From: Hevea brasiliensis
Lineage: Eukaryota > Streptophyta > Magnoliopsida > Malpighiales > Euphorbiaceae
Direction: 5' to 3'
Length of the DNA: 64,000 nucleotides
Assembly: GCF_030052815.1 (NCBI RefSeq)
Contig: NC_079493.1
Span: 63,612,691 to 63,676,690, forward strand
The position numbers were made by a program, and so were the translations under genes. The stretch's first letter is position 1. Each line of letters opens with the position of its first letter. Of the stretch, positions 1-11,157 are shown piece by piece. The notes under the pieces were generated by a model. It made no database searches. It was not told the DNA's origin and saw only the letters and a program-made list of their open reading frames with translations.

Positions 1-2111
1 ATTTCCGTGTATACTGCATTTTTTTGTAATTTGCTGGATTCCGGGATACTAGTTTGACCTAGCCGGACAACCTAGTTCCCTCAGTTTTCGGGTTTCGGTC
101 AAAACTACAAACTTGTAGATCTATGTCTTATTGCACGCGGGGCAAAATTTCAGGTCATTCCGAGTTATGTAGATTAAGTTTTGGTCATTTTACTATTGCT
201 GGTCAAAGTACATCAAAATTGGTCACTTTAGGTCATTTTAGGTCAATTTTGGTTCGGCCAGTTTTTGGACCCGAATTTGTGCAAGCTGTTTGACTTGCTT
301 ATGGTCATTTCTGGGCTTTGGTGTCTTCATAAGACTTGTAGATATGGGTCTTCAATATTCATGGTCAAAATTTCAGGTCAATTGGACCTGTTTTGAGTGA
401 GTTATAGCCTAAAAACTAACTATTGCCCAAATGGTCATTTTCAGGCCTTATTTGCACTTAATCCGGATTTGGTCATTTTTCAAGCTATCTTGCAAGCAGA
501 ATTTTGGCAAGTTTTCTTCATGAAAGTTGGCACATTTTTTGTCTAGTTTCACCTCCAATTGGTCTCATACCAATTGGAGCCACACACTCAAAGTTCTAGG
601 CCTAAAACTCAAACTGCCTTATTGCATTTCTTTCATACACATCAAGGATCACTCCTAACACTTACCAAACCCAACATTCAAGTCAATTCTGGTTGTACCA
701 TAACCTAAACATAATTTACAACATATTATAGGTCATTTTGGCACCTTACAATTATATTCAACATACACCATAAAGTGCAAAATTTTTCAACTCAATTACA
801 ACAATTCAAGTACCTAACCATAACACTTTTACATGTTCAACTTCACACCATCATACTTACCCTCAAACTGCCATAACCACTAACACAATTCAACACCATT
901 ATTTCATAAACCAAGCATGAATTCCAGCATTCCTTAAGAGTTAACAAACTACCGCAATGGTACCTTTACATTCCATTAATTTCCAAGCTTCAAATTTCAA
1001 TTCACATTTACATATACTAAGTATACATCACCCAAACAATTTCATACACAATATACATTTAATCAATCATTTAATTCACCATTTACAAGCAAAAATAAAC
1101 TGCCTTCAAAGTGTTTCCATGGCTACCAAAAGTACACATCCCCCTTTAAACATCTAACCTCAAAAATCTCTCCATAATTCAAGTACCCATAACATTCTTA
1201 CTAACTTTAATGAAGCACTAACCAAAAACACAAACTTACCACTTTGGAAACTCTTCAAAATCTCTCCAAAACTTGGTCTTCTTGTTGCCTATCTACTACC
1301 CAAGTGGTGTAGAACAGTTTTTGTGAAGGAAGCTAGTGAAAAATGTGGCTAAATCATGGTTGCATGGCTTGGTTAAGCTTTGGCCATGGAGTATCTTCAA
1401 TGGAGGTTCACGGCTGAAATTTTGAGAAGTGAGGAAGATGACAATCTGCTGGTCCAAATTGATGAATAAGTGGTCCACTTTGGTGGGTGAGTGGAGCACT
1501 AAGGGCCTTTAATATTAGTTTATTCATAAATTTTATTTTCCCACATTTAACTCCCCATTTTTGCTATTTATATTAGGTACCACTAATTTAATTTTTTATT
1601 ATATTTTCCAAGTGTAATATTATTTATTTTTAATGGACATTTAGGTCAAAAGACAACTCGGGGTGTCAAATGACCACAATGCCCCTGTTCGGGTTGCATT
1701 CCCGATTTTTCGGTAACACCGGGTTTTGTCCGTTTTGCGATTTTTCATTTTTCTTTATACTAATTAATTAATTTTTCTTTGATATTTCTAATGATATTTA
1801 TACTTCAATTGATGTCTCTTTAAGTCCTAAAAATATTTTTCAGGGTTCCCCACGGTCCAGGGCTAGTCAACGGTTCACGCCGTGACTTCCCAGTGCGGTA
1901 ACCCATCGCTAGGGTTCTCGGCTCGCTTATTAACTTGGTTACATTTCTTTGCTATTATTTTTCCTTTGTTTTTCTTGTATTTTCTTTTCTTGTATTTCAT
2001 TATTTTATGTCTCCTCAATCATAACGAAGTATATTTCTAGGCATCCTAGCTGTCCGGACAACACTAGTCACTGGAACAGTAGAATGCACTACTGAACTTA
2101 GGGGTGTTACA
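1..2111 (-). repeat. A-type LTR, left part outside the window
   Basis: This is the 5' end of a minus-strand LTR. Its right edge at 2111 is the reverse complement of the TGTAACACCCC start shared by the A and D elements. It aligns along its length with 31703-33815 and with 53135-54357. It abuts the pol reading frame of element G directly at 2112, so it is either a solo LTR or the 5' LTR of a minus-strand element continuing leftward. The duplicated target would start with cacac (2112-2116), but its partner is not visible. Short reading frames inside it (for example 957-1157) have no recognisable domain. Confidence 0.85.
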
Positions 2112-2578
2112 CACACATTCTGCCCTGGTGTAGCAATAAACCATCATCTCTTATTGAGAATTCTGGTTTCTTGCCCTGTTGGACTTCTTCCAACAGCCTC
2201 TAATACTTCTAATCATTTTGAGCAGCCATTCTGATATGATCAATCAACACTGGCTGTACACGCCATGTAACTGCTATCTGCCCCTCATCATTAATCTCTA
2301 AGCTGGCATGTAATAATCTCAACTCATGTATCATAGACAAAGGAGTAACCTGTAGACTTTCCATAGTCTTGCGACTTAAGGCGTCAGTCACAACATTAGC
2401 TTTTCCTGGCTGATAGTCTATCAGACAATCATAGTCTTTTATCAACTCTAACCATCTCCTCTATCTCAAATTCAACTCTTTCTAGGTGCCCAAATACTTC
2501 AAACTCTTATGATCTGTGTAGATGTAGCATTTCTTCCCATACAAATAGTGCCTCCAGATCTTAAGAGCAAACACAATA
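2112..2578 (-). pseudogene. element G pol fragment: RNase H end to integrase N-terminal linker
   Basis: Read on the minus strand, this starts inside RNase H ([13 protein letters not shown] type sequence, then the YTDHKSL motif) and runs through the [17 protein letters not shown] linker at about 2370-2445 into the region before the integrase zinc-binding domain (DGLLLHQGRMCV near 2112-2150). RNase H degrades the RNA of the RNA-DNA hybrid, and integrase inserts the cDNA. The frame is damaged around 2200 and before 2450. The rest of integrase lies beyond the A-type LTR, outside the window. Upstream coding continues at 4896-4929 and then at 15955. Confidence 0.85.
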
Positions 2579-4895
2579 TGTCACACCCCGGCTTAGTGGG
2601 CCCCAGCTCAAGCCCCTCTATGGGTGGCCATCTTGCCGGCGTACCCCTCTAGAGGCCGGCGATGCAACTCAAATCAGTATTGTCCGCTTTGGTGGAGTTC
2701 AATCCCTTCACCCTGCAGAGCTAGGATTCGAACCCACATCACCTCACGGGTTTGATTCGCCTCTTACCAAAAAGTTGACTTTTGCATAGAACATAGGTGC
2801 ATTGGTTTTAACAATCCCAATGTACCCCATTTTGCATTTAAAACTTGTTAGTTTTGGTCACTTTCTCAAAGCTTAGGTCATTTTGGCAAAATTGCCAATT
2901 TTTGATTTTGGTGTCACTATTCACCTCCTTGGTCAACAAAAATGTTGACTTTTGGAATAAAAATGTGTACATTGACTTTGGCACTCCCAACATACCACAT
3001 TTGGTGTTTAAAACTTGTTGGCATTAAGTGTTAATACCATTTCTAAGTTTAACCCAACACAAGCAGAATTTTCAGTTTTGGTGAGTCAATTTCACTATTC
3101 CATTGGACACTATTACTGTTGGAATTTGAAGAAATGTAAAACATAAAAGTTGTTCCTTATTTTGTCTAGTTGAATTTCCTTTTTTGAATCACTCCATTTG
3201 GAGTTTTGTAGCTCCAGATATAGCCCAAAAACCCAAGCTGTCCGGATGTGCATTCTGTAGAAAATTACCATATCTACAGTGCATGAACAGTGACTGGAAC
3301 CACTTGTTTGGATGGGTTCTGGCCATAATTTGGGGTAGGTTCCTTCATGAAAGTTGTTTGTCTATGTCTTAACTTGTTGCTGTAAAAATTTCAGGTCAAT
3401 TGACCAAATCTACAGTGAGTTATGGCCAAATGAACAGTTACTGTTCATTTGGTCAATTCTGCAAAATTCAGTGCAGGGTATCCGGATTGGGGTCAAGTTT
3501 TGGTCCTCTTGCTTTGGTCTTTTGGGCATGGTTTCTTCAGCAAAAATGTGCCATTATAAGCCTAGTTTCATGTCCAATTGGCCAAACACCAATTGGACTA
3601 ACGCAGCCCAAGTTATGGCAGTGCAAAGGGACTGAATTTTCAGTCCCTATGCTGCTGCCCTAGGGCAGCCTGCAATCCTCACCTTACAATCTCATTTTTC
3701 TGTCCATTTGTTGTTCAAATTACCTAAAATGGTCACTAATTGACCATTAAAATGCTCTCTAATAATTTCCTAAGCCAAGTCACATTTTCACCTTTCCAAA
3801 CCCTAATTCAAATTCATAGTTTATGCCATGTATCTTAGTAGCTACCAATGCATTGCTCATATGTTTATCACTTCAACATGGTTTCTATTCCACTCTAAGC
3901 TCATCAAAACACTTCCCCTTATTCCATAGCTAGGGCAGCCAAAATTCAAGATGTTATACACATAAGTTTTTGTTAATTTAAATCACAATTCTTACTAGTT
4001 TCAAGTCCTAAACCATGAAAATAAAGAGTTTAATGGATATAGGTGCACTAACCTTAGGAGGGCAGAATTTTCCCAAGCAATTCCTTCACTTTCTTGGCTT
4101 TTCTTGGCTGCCAAACACTCCTACAAGGTGTGTGGACAAGTTTTAATGAAGAGACCTAAGGGTTTTAGGGTAAGGAATCAAAGATTGGAAGGTATAAAAA
4201 AAATAAAAGCTATGGAGGAAGAAACTCACGTTTTGGCTGGTTGAAGATGAAGAAGGAAACCAAAAAATTTTGGTCTATTTTTGACTCTTTTAAGTGTTTT
4301 AAGAATGCTTGTTAGATGGTGATTGGTTGGGAGTAAGATAATGACATCATGTGATGTCATTATCCTTAATTTCCACTATTTTTCTTTTCTTTTCTTTTCT
4401 ACCACATTTCAATTTAATTTTTAGCAATATTTATTCATATTTTGAGTCATAATAATTATTTACTTAACTGGACAAGTCGGCCAAAAATCACCTCTGAAGG
4501 CGAAATGACCAAAATGCCCTCCGTTTGGCTTAACGGGTCAAAATTGTCTGTCTGGAATTGAAAAATTTTTCTAAATATTTTCTTGGCATTCTAATGCCAT
4601 AGGAACCTCAATGACCCTTCTCTGGAGTCCCAAAAATTATTTTATGAATTTTTACTGTCTAGGGCTCCTCGTTGCGAAATCGCAACTTCCCTCGTTACCC
4701 ATCGCTTGGGCACCGGCTCGTTTTACTTGGTTGTATTTTATTTTATAAAATTTTTACTAAATTTTTCTTATTAATATATGAGTTATTTCTAGTTCCTAAA
4801 ATTACTTTAAATATTTTTCCAAACGTTCTAGGTATGCGGACCGACAGGTCAGGAGCGATGGGAATGTACGAAGTTGTTACGGGGAGGGTGTTACA
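2579..4895 (-). repeat. solo LTR, C-related subfamily, TSD caata
   Basis: Bounded by TGTCACACCCC at 2579 and GGGTGTTACA ending at 4895, with the same 5-bp duplication caata at 2574-2578 and 4896-4900. It interrupts the RNase H codons of element G. No internal region or second LTR is present, so this is a solo LTR left by LTR-LTR recombination. From about 2769 it matches the C-type LTR in reverse orientation. Its outer 190 bp (2579-2768) differ from all other C-type copies here and carry a tRNA-like promoter motif. Confidence 0.88.
2724..2770 (-). promoter_or_regulatory. possible RNA polymerase III B box with a weak A-box-like motif
   Basis: The minus strand of 2724-2734 reads GGTTCGAATCC, a perfect match to the B-box/T-loop consensus. 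TTGGTAAGAGGCG lies upstream on the same strand (2758-2770) and resembles the end of a tRNA D arm and part of an A box. The 23-nt gap between them is close to tRNA geometry. No complete tRNA cloverleaf can be folded by eye. It may be a SINE remnant taken into this LTR, or chance. Confidence 0.4.
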
Positions 4896-4929
4896 CAATA
4901 GCTACAAGTTCCAAGTCATGTGTCGGATA
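4896..4929 (-). pseudogene. element G RNase H fragment between two insertions
   Basis: These 34 bases encode, on the minus strand, THDLELVAI, the RNase H segment containing the catalytic glutamate. They join in frame to ERNYP encoded at 15955-15970 and to VFALKIW at 2578. The fragment carries the TSD copies of both neighbours: caata at 4896-4900 and ggata at 4925-4929. It is the clearest evidence that C and the solo LTR inserted into G. Confidence 0.9.
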
Positions 4930-7397
4930 TGTAACACCCTCCCGGTAGCAACTCCGTACATTCTACTGTTCCGGTGACCGGTGTCGGTCCGAATAGCTAG
5001 AACGTTCGGAAAAATATTTAAACTAAAGTGAGGAACCATAATTAACTCAAATATTAATAAGAAAAATTTAGAAAAAAATTTTAGAAATAAAATACAACCA
5101 AGTTAAATGAGCCGGTGCCCAAGCGATGGGTAACCCAGAGGGAAGTTGCGGTTCTCGCAACTAAGAGCCCTAGACCCGGGAAAAAATTCATAAAATAATT
5201 TTTGGGACTCCAGAGAAGGGTCATTGAGGTTCCTATAGCATTAGAATGCCAAGAAAATATTAAGAAAAATTTTTCAATCGGTACAGACAATTTTGACCCG
5301 TTAAGCCAAACGGAGGGCATTTTGGTCATTTAGCCTTCAGAGGTGATTTTTGGCCGACTTGTCCAGTTGAGTAAATAATTATTATAACATAAAATGTGAA
5401 TAAATATTTCTAAAAATTAAATTGAAAATAAGTAGAGAAGTAAAGAATAGAAAATGAGATAAAAGGCTCATTTATGACATATGATGATGTCATTTAAAAG
5501 CTTCCACCAATCACATTTAAACAACTATTTAATTAATTAATAAAAAGAGATAAATAAGGCCAAAGGAATTAAAATACCAGCTGCCTTCTTCTTCCCCAAA
5601 ACCAGCCGAAATCCATGCCTAGCCCAAACCTCCATTAACATCTTCAAAAAGCTTCATTTCTCTCCTCCATTCACCATAATTCCTCCTATTCCTTTCACTA
5701 AAATTCATCCTTGCACCTTGCATAACCTTTTGGCAGCCAAGAAGAAGAAAGAAAGTGAAGTTAAGCTTGGGAAAATTCTGCCCTACAAGAGGTTAGTGCA
5801 CATATATACTTAGAACTCTTTATTTCCATGTTAAAGACTTAAAAAGGAGTAAGAATTTGAAAGTCAAATGAATGAAATTTATGTTTTTTTTTACCATGAA
5901 TTTCGGAAGCCCTAAGGAAGGAACATGATTGAGTGTTTTGATGGACTTGGAGTGAACTAGAGATCATATTTAAAGTATGTAAATATAAGGATAATGGATT
6001 AGTTAGTTAACTAAGGCAATTTGCGTGAACTTTGAATTTGGGCTAGGGTTTGGGAGTGAAAATTTGACTTGGCTTATGAAATTATTAAAGAACATTCTAA
6101 TGGTCAATTAGTGACCATTTGAGGTAAGTTGACCATAATTTGGACTGAAATATAGCATGGCAAAGTGAAATGGTAGGCTGCCTAGGGACAGCAGCAAGGA
6201 GGCTGTGAATCCAGTCTATTTGGACTGCCATATCTTTGGCTGTGTAGGTTCAATTGGTGTTTGGCCAATTGGACATGAAACTAGGCTTATAATGGCACAA
6301 TTTTTCTGAAGAAACCATGCCCAAAAGACCAAATCAAGTGCACCAAAAGTTGGCCCCAATCCGGATACCCTGCAAGCAAATTCTGCAGAATGACTAAATG
6401 AACAGTATGAACAGTAACTGTTCATTTAGCCATAACTCATTGTAGAATGGTCCATTTGACCTGAAAGTTTTACAGAAACAAGATAAGATATAAACAAACA
6501 ACTTTCATGAAGAAACCTACCCTAAATTATGACCAGAACCTATCCAACAAGGCACTCACAATCACTGTTCATTGTACTGTAGATTTGGTAAATTCTGCAG
6601 TTTTTCAATCCGGCCAGCTGTCGTTTTTGGACCATATCTGGAGCTACAAAACTCCAAATGGAGTGATTCAAAAAAAGAAATTCAACTAGACAAAATAAGG
6701 AACAACTTTCATGTTTACCATTTCCTCAAATTTCCACTGTAACAGTCCCTAATGGAACAGTAAACTTATGGTACAAAAACTGAAAATTCTGCCCCTTAGT
6801 GCTAAGTTTGGAAATGGATTTGGTGATTAATTCCAACAAGTTTTAAATGCAAAATGTGGTATATTGGGAGTGTTAAAACCAATACACCTATTTTCTATCT
6901 AAAAGTCAACATTTTTGTTGACTAATGAAGTGAATAGTAACACCAAAACTTGAAATTCACAAATTGAAGAATTTTAAAGTATCAAATGCCCTAGTATACC
7001 TAACAAGATTGGTTTGGATAGTTTGGCATGCCAATAGGGTTCAATTAGCAGTACTGCACATGGCATTATGCCATTCTGTGATTTTATGGCTTTTAGCCAT
7101 TTTGATATTGTGTTGAGACTTGGCCTCGTGCCCAATATTATTTACAGCTTCTTAGCTGTTCTGTTGCACACCGGGAGATACATATGTGACCGATGGTGTG
7201 ACGGCCCGAGGTACTTGATACCCAGTGCCAGTTTACCCGTTTATCGATCCGATCGTCGAAGATAGGTTACTTGGGCAACCAAATGAATGAAAATGGACAA
7301 AGTTAAAGAAATAAATGAATATAACAAATACAAAACAAATAAGACATAAACATTCAATACGTATTTATTTTCTGCTATTTTCTTTTATTTTATTATT

Positions 7398-7441
7398 GCA
7401 CCACTAAGCATCATTGCTTAGCGCGTTGCTTTTGCCACGCG
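7398..7441 (+). promoter_or_regulatory. GCACCAC motif and paired hairpins in the LTR
   Basis: GCACCAC (7398-7404) is followed by stem 1, CTAAGCA (7404-7410) with TGCTTAG (7415-7421). Stem 2 is CGCGT (7422-7426) with ACGCG (7437-7441). The same arrangement with different stem sequences is found in A (30338-30354; 37375-37413, minus), G (19614-19655, minus) and D (50559-50573). Its role is unknown. An RNA structure in the transcript is inferred from the compensatory changes. Confidence 0.6.
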
Positions 7442-7805
7442 TAGGTTCTGGAGATACTAATCGAGAGCTCAGTAGATCGCAGACTGGGTGAGTCCATCCT
7501 GCAGCCCTGCATAGTGTCCGTGTCACCTCACCCTCCACAGTGCATTGGTAGGACACTAGGCTTCATTTTGGTATTTTGTAATTGATTTTTATTTTCCTTT
7601 GTGTAAATGAAACTTATGTAATGTATTTTGATTTTCATGTAAAAAATGAGAATTGTGTTTGTGAATGGAAAAGTGAATGTTTATCTGTGATTTATACATG
7701 ATTATCACATGAGACGAATGATTGAGAAATGAAATTGAAAAATGTTGAGATTTTGATATTGGAGTTTGGGATTGATTGAATATGAATATTGGAAGTGCTT
7801 TTCAC

Positions 7806-7884
7806 AGGTTCCGAAGAACTGTTTTCTCCATTTTTAGCCGGTAATCTGCCGGATTTTCTATAAAATCTTCGGAACCTCAATAAA
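7806..7884 (+). promoter_or_regulatory. hairpin followed by AATAAA, probable LTR polyadenylation region
   Basis: AGGTTCCGAAGA (7806-7817) and TCTTCGGAACCT (7866-7877) form a perfect 12-bp inverted repeat. A canonical AATAAA at 7879-7884 follows immediately. The 3' LTR has the same structure (15720-15731 with 15780-15791, one G-U-compatible change; AATAAA at 15793-15798). The loop includes the conserved core GAAGAACTGTTTT, which is found in the C, A, D, E and G LTRs. This suggests the R region and poly(A) signal; no transcript data support it. Confidence 0.55.
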
Positions 7885-8040
7885 TTATAATTTTGAAAAA
7901 TGGCTCAAAGATATTATATTTCACAAGTTATATTCAAAAGTATGATAAAAGTTAATTAAGGTATAATAGAGTGTGCCGGTACACCGTGTGACATTGCTTA
8001 CTCGGGTATACTGTACATGGGTAAGGGGTGTCACATTTAG

Positions 8041-8052
8041 TGGTATCAGAGC
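8041..8052 (+). other. element C primer-binding site
   Basis: TGGTATCAGAGC lies 5 nt after the 5' LTR. This is the usual plant retrotransposon primer site complementary to the 3' end of initiator methionine tRNA, where minus-strand cDNA synthesis starts. Confidence 0.92.
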
Positions 8053-8162
8053 ACGGTTTAGGCGTTTCTGGGCCTAGATTGAGTCCATACCATGCATTGC
8101 ATTTGTAAGAGTCGAGGTGACACTAATGCAGATCTGTTTGTCTTTCTTATTTTGAATAGGAT

Positions 8163-9380
8163 ATGGACCCTACATCTCAGAGGGCAGTTGAGGAGGAAGT
8201 GGAGAGTCATGCTCCACTGCGAGCCGAGGCGGGGTATGGGAGAACTGCTCACGACTCAAGCGAGCAGAGCTCGGCCTCCACAGCCATGTTCCAAAGAAAT
8301 GGCCGAATTCTTCAGACAAATGGCCGGGGTAATGCCAGCACCACCACCACCACCTCCACAACCAAAATCACATCTAGAAAAATTGAGAAAGTTTGGAGCA
8401 GTGGACTTCTTTGGCAAGAGAGAAGATGATTCTGTTGCAGCCAAAAATTGGTTGAACAGAATAGGCAGAGTTTTAAAACAACTCCACTGCACTCCAGAGC
8501 AAAACTTGGAATCTGTTGTATCTCTGCTGCATGACGATGCATATGAATGGTGGGATACTGTGTCCAGTGAAGTACAGCCAGAAATAGTAACTTGGGACTT
8601 CTTTCTCTCTAAATTCAAGAAGAAATATGTGGGTAGTATATACCTGGAAGAGAGAAGAAGAGAGTTCATTAACCTGAGGCAGAGGCAGCTGTCAGTGGCC
8701 GAGTATGAGAAGGAATTTGTCCGATTAAGCCGCTATCGAAGGGAGATAGTCCCTAATGAGACCGAAAGGTGTAAGAGATTTGAAGAAGGATTAAATGATA
8801 ATATAAAGATCATGATCACTGCCTTGGGAATCACCAACTTCACCAAGTTAGTGAAAGCTGCAATAAAGGTTGAAAAAGTAAGAATCAGTGAGCAGACTAG
8901 AAGGGAAAGACAGCAAAAGAGGGGCCCAGGTCAGTCTAGTTCATCTCCTGCACCTGGGAAGAGGTTCAAGGGTCCACCTGCACAGAGTTCAGGTCAGCCA
9001 CAAGGTCAAGGTCAGTCTCAGGCCACAGTTTACCCCTAGGAGAGGTCAGTCCACACCATCAGTGGGCAGCTCTCCAGGGATGGGGTTCAGGGGACCAGCC
9101 CCAGCATCTTCTGCATGTCCACATTGTTTTAAATGGCATAAGGGAGAGTGTTGGAGAGTGACTGGTGCCTGCTTAAGGTGTGGGTCAACAGAGCATCAGT
9201 TGAAGAACTGTCCACGCAGAACTACTACACAAGCAGATAAACCTACTCCTGTACCACAAAGGGGTAGGAAATCTGGCAAATCTGACGCAGTGGGACCATC
9301 ACAGAGGCCTGCATCTGAGCCAGCAGAGAGGCCTAAGAGCAGACCACCTGCAAGAGCTTATGCTATTAGAGCTCAGGAGG
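8163..9380 (+). pseudogene. gag: element C gag (capsid and nucleocapsid), frameshifted
   Basis: Gag packages the element RNA into a cytoplasmic particle. The start ATG at 8163 (MDPTSQRAVEEE) is chosen because element E has the matching start MDYASQRAVDEE at 56855. The reading frame shifts near 8270-8290, then continues through a proline run and the capsid (KFGAVDFFG, DDAYEWWDTV) to about 9026. It shifts again near 9030. The nucleocapsid has two zinc knuckles: CPHCFKWHKGEC at about 9116-9151 (C-x2-C-x3-H-x3-C) and CLRCGSTEHQLKNC at about 9171-9213 (classic CCHC). Two frameshifts mean no complete Gag as written. Confidence 0.88.
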
Positions 9381-9676
9381 AGCAAGATGCCCCAGACGTC
9401 ATCAGGGGTACGTTCTCCCTCTACAATACATCTGTGCATGCATTGGTGGATCCAGTATCCACTCATTCATACATCTGCATCAACCTACCCATAGAAAGGG
9501 GGATACTAGTAGGGGAGAGTGACCAAGACATTCTGGTCACTAATCCATTGGGCCACAGTGTGGTAGTGAACAAAGTGTAAAAGGGTTGCCCGCTAAGGAT
9601 TCAGGGGTATGAATTCTTGGCAGACCTGATTGAGTTGCCCTTCCACGAGTTTGACGTGATTTTGGGAATGGACTGA
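9381..9676 (+). pseudogene. element C aspartic protease region, two in-frame stops
   Basis: The retroviral-type protease cuts the Gag-Pol polyprotein. The active-site region near 9440-9475 reads LVDPVSTHSY, where the family usually has D-S/T/P-G-A/S. The catalytic aspartate is present but the glycine after it is replaced by valine. The frame then meets TAA at 9578-9580 and TGA at 9674-9676. The latter replaces the tryptophan expected in the GMDW motif that ends the domain. Continuous with the gag frame upstream and RT downstream. Confidence 0.82.
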
Positions 9677-11157
9677 TTGTCACGTCATCAGGCAATAGTT
9701 GATTGCAAATTGAAGAGAATTTCTTTGAAAACTTCTGAAGGTAATGAGATCACTGTTGTGGGTGAAAGGACAGATTTCTTGTCCAATGTTATCTCAACCA
9801 CAGTTGCAAGAAGAATGATGAAAAAAGGCTGTGAAGCCTACCTAGCACATGTGGTGGATACTAGGCAGGGTAAGCCAAACCTGAGTGATATACCCACAGT
9901 AAGAGACTTCCCAGATGTATTCCCTAAAGAATTGCCTGGTTTGCCATCAGAAAGGGAAGTCGAGTTTGCTATTGAGACACTGCCGGGTACAGCACCCATT
10001 TCCATTGCTCCTTATAGGATGGCACCCACGGAATTGAGGGAGTTGAAAACTCAGTTGCAAGAGTTGCTTGATAAGGGGTTCATACGCCCCAGTGTGTCAC
10101 CATGGGGAGCTCCAGTGCTGTTTATGAAGAAGAAGGATGGGACTTTGAGGCTTTGCATTGATTACCGGCAGTTGAATAAAGTGACTGTGAAGAACAAATA
10201 TCTGTTGCCTAGAATTGATGATCTGTTTGATCAGTTGAAGAGAGAAGGAGTATTTTCCAAGATTGATCTCAGATCAGGGTATCATCAGTTGAGGGTGAAG
10301 GATGTAGATGTGCCAAAGACCCCATTCAGGACCCGATATGGGCATTATGAGTTTCTGGGGATGCCCTTTGGCCTAATAAATGCACCAGCAGCATTCATGG
10401 ACCTTACGAACCGTATCTTCCTCCACACTTAGATCGGTTCGTAGGGGTCTTTATTGATGATATTTTGGTGTATTCCAAGACCAGGGAAGAACATGATGAG
10501 CATTTGAGGATTGTTCTGCAAACCCTGAGAGAAAAGAAGCTGTATGCTAAGTTGTCCAAGTGTGACTTCCGGTTAAATGAGATTGCATTCCTTGGACACA
10601 TAGTGTCAGCTGATGGGATTAGGGTGGATCCCAAGAAAATAGAAGCAGTGATGGAATGGAAGCCTCCCAGAAATACAACTGAGGTCAGAAGCTTCTTGGG
10701 GCTAGCTGGGTATTACAGGAGATTTGTGAAGGGATTTTCCTTAATAGCTGCTCCAATGACCAAGTTATTACACAAGAATGTCAGATTTGACTGGAATGAC
10801 AAGTGTCAGACCAGTTTTGAGAAGTTGAAGGCTATGTTGACAGAGCCACCAGTGTTAACACAGCCAATGTCAGGAAAGGACTTTGTGGTCTACAGTGATG
10901 CCTCTCATAATGGGTTAGGGTGTGTATTGATGCAAGAGGGGAAGGTGGTCGCTTATGCTTCCAGGCAGCTAAGGCCACATGAACAGAATTACTGTACCCA
11001 TGATCTAGAGCTTGCAGCAATTATCTTCGCACTGAAGATATGGAGGCATTACTTGTATGGTGAAAAGTGCTACATTTACACAGACCACAAAAGCCTAAAA
11101 TACTTGCCAACCCAGAGGAGCTCAACCTTAGACAGAGACGATGGATTGAGTTCCTGA
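9677..11157 (+). pseudogene. pol: element C reverse transcriptase and RNase H
   Basis: RT makes the cDNA and RNase H removes the RNA template. Visible RT motifs in order: the [14 protein letters not shown] entry region, [53 protein letters not shown] and the catalytic FIDD (about 10449-10460). RNase H follows, with [13 protein letters not shown] near 10890, HDLELAAI near 11000 and [10 protein letters not shown] near 11077-11106. A 1-nt frameshift lies near 10420 between NRIF and LDRF, and another near 11115 before ELNLRQRRW. Catalytic residues are intact; only the frame is broken. Confidence 0.9.

Larger units (their letters stand above)
4930..8035 (+). repeat. element C 5' LTR
   Basis: Starts TGTAACACCC and ends GGGGTGTCACA, so the ends form an imperfect inverted repeat. 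It precedes the primer-binding site by 5 nt. It contains the block with AGCGATGGGT near its start (about 5102-5148) that is shared by all LTR families here, a double hairpin at 7404-7441, and a 12-bp hairpin followed by AATAAA at 7806-7884. The small reading frame at 6507-6689 recurs in the other C-type copies but shows no domain. Confidence 0.93.

Noticed and set aside
957..1157. Open reading frames of 60-100 codons inside LTRs
   Set aside because: They lack domains, are rich in H, N, I and S typical of AT-rich sequence, and recur only because the LTRs are copies of each other.
2724..2770. A real tRNA gene
   Set aside because: Only the T-loop/B-box and part of a D arm are present; no acceptor stem or anticodon arm can be paired.
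6507..6689. A similar 60-codon frame in several C-type LTR copies (6507, 14425, 63384 minus)
   Set aside because: Its recurrence follows LTR homology. It appears on different strands relative to its neighbours only because the LTRs are in different orientations, and I see no sign of coding constraint.
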